Part shown: positions 6,370-7,661 of the stretch, piece after piece
Layout: each line of letters begins with the position of its first letter
How positions within the stretch are numbered: position 1 is the stretch's first letter
Assembly: GCF_934359325.1 (NCBI RefSeq)
Contig: NZ_CAKRLH010000078.1
Location: 1 to 7,661 of the forward strand
Source of the DNA: an uncultured Porphyromonas sp.
GTDB taxonomy: Bacteria; Bacteroidota; Bacteroidia; Bacteroidales; Porphyromonadaceae
Reading direction: 5' to 3'
DNA length: 7,661 nucleotides
Translations under genes and position numbers: made by a program
Notes under the pieces: model-generated
Databases searched by the model: none
Told to the model about the DNA's origin: nothing
What the model saw: the letters and a program-made list of their open reading frames with translations, nothing else

Positions 6370-6858
6370 ATGCCGTGGTTTGATATCGCAGTCGGCTTAC
6401 TATTGCTCAATGGGCTCTTTGCGGGGTGGCGTATAGGATTTTTCGCCTCTGCCCTCCGCTGTCTGAGCCTTGTCCTTGCCCTCTATCTCACTGGGCTGAT
6501 ACGGTCAGCGATCTCCTTTTCGCCATCGATCTCGGTGCTCTCCATTGTGATCACCTTTGCGGTGGCTCTCTGGCTCAGCCGTCTGCTACTGGATCTAATC
6601 ACCGGCTCCTCCTACGGGCGCTTCGGACTACCTGACAGCCTCCTCGGGGCACTGACCAATGCGCTCTTCACGGGAGTGATGCTCTGGATAGCCTGCGCAG
6701 TGGTTCTGAGTCTCAATCCCGATACGGAGTGGATCCGAGACTCTCAGGCCTACCCACTCTTAGATGAACTGGTCGAGCCAATTGCTCCCTCGCTTAGGGA
6801 TGCACTGAGCCCCACCCCACCCTTAGAGCCACCCGCGGCAGAGGTCACTGATCTCTGA
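6370..6858 (+). CDS. CvpA family inner-membrane protein
   Basis: The 162-residue product has four predicted membrane helices (about 5-25, 28-48, 55-77 and 92-115) and a soluble, proline-rich acidic C-terminal tail (about 116-162). The N-terminal pattern, Asp5 followed by a glycine-containing helix (Gly15, Gly19) and WRIGFF, is that of CvpA proteins. The E. coli member is needed for colicin V production and has been linked to envelope stress tolerance, but the molecular activity of the family is not established. The ATG at 6370 is the natural start, with GGGAGAG about ten bases upstream. It sits 30 bases after infB and 51 before sufB, an order I recall from other Bacteroidales. The family call rests on topology, size, N-terminal pattern and context, so it is good but not certain. 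Confidence 0.8.
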   Translation: MPWFDIAVGLLLLNGLFAGWRIGFFASALRCLSLVLALYLTGLIRSAISFSPSISVLSIVITFAVALWLSRLLLDLITGSSYGRFGLPDSLLGALTNALFTGVMLWIACAVVLSLNPDTEWIRDSQAYPLLDELVEPIAPSLRDALSPTPPLEPPAAEVTDL

Positions 6859-6880
6859 CGGAGGTGGCTATTTTTTTCCT

Positions 6881-6896
6881 TCCCTCCTCGGAGGGA
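6881..6896. other. Short hairpin between cvpA and sufB
   Basis: TCCCTC (6881-6886) pairs with GAGGGA (6891-6896) around CTCG. A run of seven T (6871-6877) comes before the stem, not after it, so it is not a normal forward terminator, and on the reverse strand no U-tract follows either. The hairpin ends 13 bases before the sufB ATG and could affect sufB translation or mark an RNA-processing point. Confidence 0.4.
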
Positions 6897-6909
6897 CTAT
6901 ATATACTCT

Positions 6910-7661
6910 ATGAATAACGAACAGATAAGCGACCTCTTAGACGAGCGAGACGAGTACAAGTACGGCTTCACCACCGACATCGAGACGGAGTACTTGCCTA
7001 AGGGGATCGATGAGAATATTGTGCGCACCATCTCTGAGATGCGCCACGAGCCGGACTGGCTGCTGGACTTCCGTCTCAGAGCCTTCCGTGCTTGGTCCAA
7101 GATGAAAGTACCCACTTGGGGGCACGTAAAGCTCCCGGAGATAGACTTCCAGGACATCATTTACTTTGCCCGACCAAAGCAGAAGAAGTCTGCCGACGAG
7201 CCAATGGACCCAAAGCTGGAAGAGACCTTCGAGAAGCTTGGCGTCCCGGTCATGGAGCGGAAGATCCTCGCCGGTTATGCCGTCGATGCGGTCATGGACT
7301 CGGTCTCCGTCCGCACCACTTTCCGCAAGCAGTTAGCGGAGAAGGGGGTGATCTTCTGCCCCATCAGTGAGGCAGTCAGGGAGCATCCCGACCTGGTACG
7401 GAAGTACCTCGGGACGGTGGTTCCCCCGACGGATAATTTCTTTGCTGCACTCAATTCGGCGGTCTTCGGTGACGGCTCATTTGTCTACATCCCTAAGGGC
7501 GTCCGCTGCCCTATGGAGCTGAGCTCGTACTTCAGGATCAATGCACTGAATACGGGACAATTTGAGCGCACCCTGATCGTAGCCGAGGACGACTCCTACG
7601 TCTCCTACCTCGAGGGCTGCACCGCCCCGCAGAGGGACGAGAACCAACTCCACGCTGCCAT
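6910..7661 (+). CDS. sufB: Fe-S cluster assembly protein SufB (5' part, cut by window end)
   Basis: SufB is the scaffold subunit of the cytoplasmic SufBC2D complex, on which Fe-S clusters are built from sulfur supplied by SufS and its partner protein. The first 250 codons are present and open to the window edge; SufB proteins are usually about 480 residues, so about half is seen. Typical family segments are [12 protein letters not shown] (near 52-62), the [11 protein letters not shown] region (145-155), [18 protein letters not shown] (near 191-208) and [19 protein letters not shown] (232-250). Cysteines 150, 200 and 237 are present, while the scaffold cysteine characterised in E. coli SufB (Cys405) lies beyond the window. 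The ATG at 6910 gives [20 protein letters not shown], consistent with the family's N-terminus. sufC, sufD and sufS probably follow outside the window. Confidence 0.95.
   Translation, partial: MNNEQISDLLDERDEYKYGFTTDIETEYLPKGIDENIVRTISEMRHEPDWLLDFRLRAFRAWSKMKVPTWGHVKLPEIDFQDIIYFARPKQKKSADEPMDPKLEETFEKLGVPVMERKILAGYAVDAVMDSVSVRTTFRKQLAEKGVIFCPISEAVREHPDLVRKYLGTVVPPTDNFFAALNSAVFGDGSFVYIPKGVRCPMELSSYFRINALNTGQFERTLIVAEDDSYVSYLEGCTAPQRDENQLHAA

Overview
The window looks like chromosomal DNA of a GC-rich member of the Bacteroidales, most likely a Porphyromonas-type organism. The evidence is a promoter of the Bacteroidetes form (TTG, 20 bases, TACCTTTG) ahead of rimP, an absence of Shine-Dalgarno sites ahead of most starts, Bacteroidetes-type RimP, NusA and IF-2 sequences, and the gene order rimP-nusA-infB-cvpA-sufB. 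The genus is inferred from general resemblance and base composition, not from a search.

Layout. Bases 1-50 may hold the last codons of an upstream gene. A single-gene unit follows (189-662): a small lipoprotein with a C-terminal SPOR domain, with a candidate promoter before it and a strong hairpin terminator after it (699-737). Bases 741 to about 1400 contain no credible gene but are unusually rich in secondary structure. They hold a 13-bp perfect inverted repeat enclosing 253 bp, two hairpins that share the same stem, a three-copy palindromic repeat that can fold in two exclusive ways, a 14-bp GC palindrome and a 29-bp direct repeat.

From 1408 a forward transcription unit begins: promoter, a short leader with a 10-bp hairpin and U-rich tail, then rimP (30S maturation), nusA (transcription elongation/termination), infB (translation initiation factor IF-2), cvpA (small inner-membrane protein) and the first 250 codons of sufB (Fe-S cluster assembly), which runs off the right edge. 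Gaps between these genes are 23, 72, 30 and 51 bases with no clear internal promoter, so they are probably cotranscribed at least in part. The first three are a classic conserved transcription/translation operon. cvpA and sufB look like the junction to a following suf operon.

The protein-coding part is ordinary core genome. The parts most worth a second look are the structured, repeat-filled spacer at 741-1400 and the leader hairpin in front of an operon that encodes NusA, a factor that itself acts on RNA hairpins. No undescribed defence, mobile or biosynthetic system is evident.
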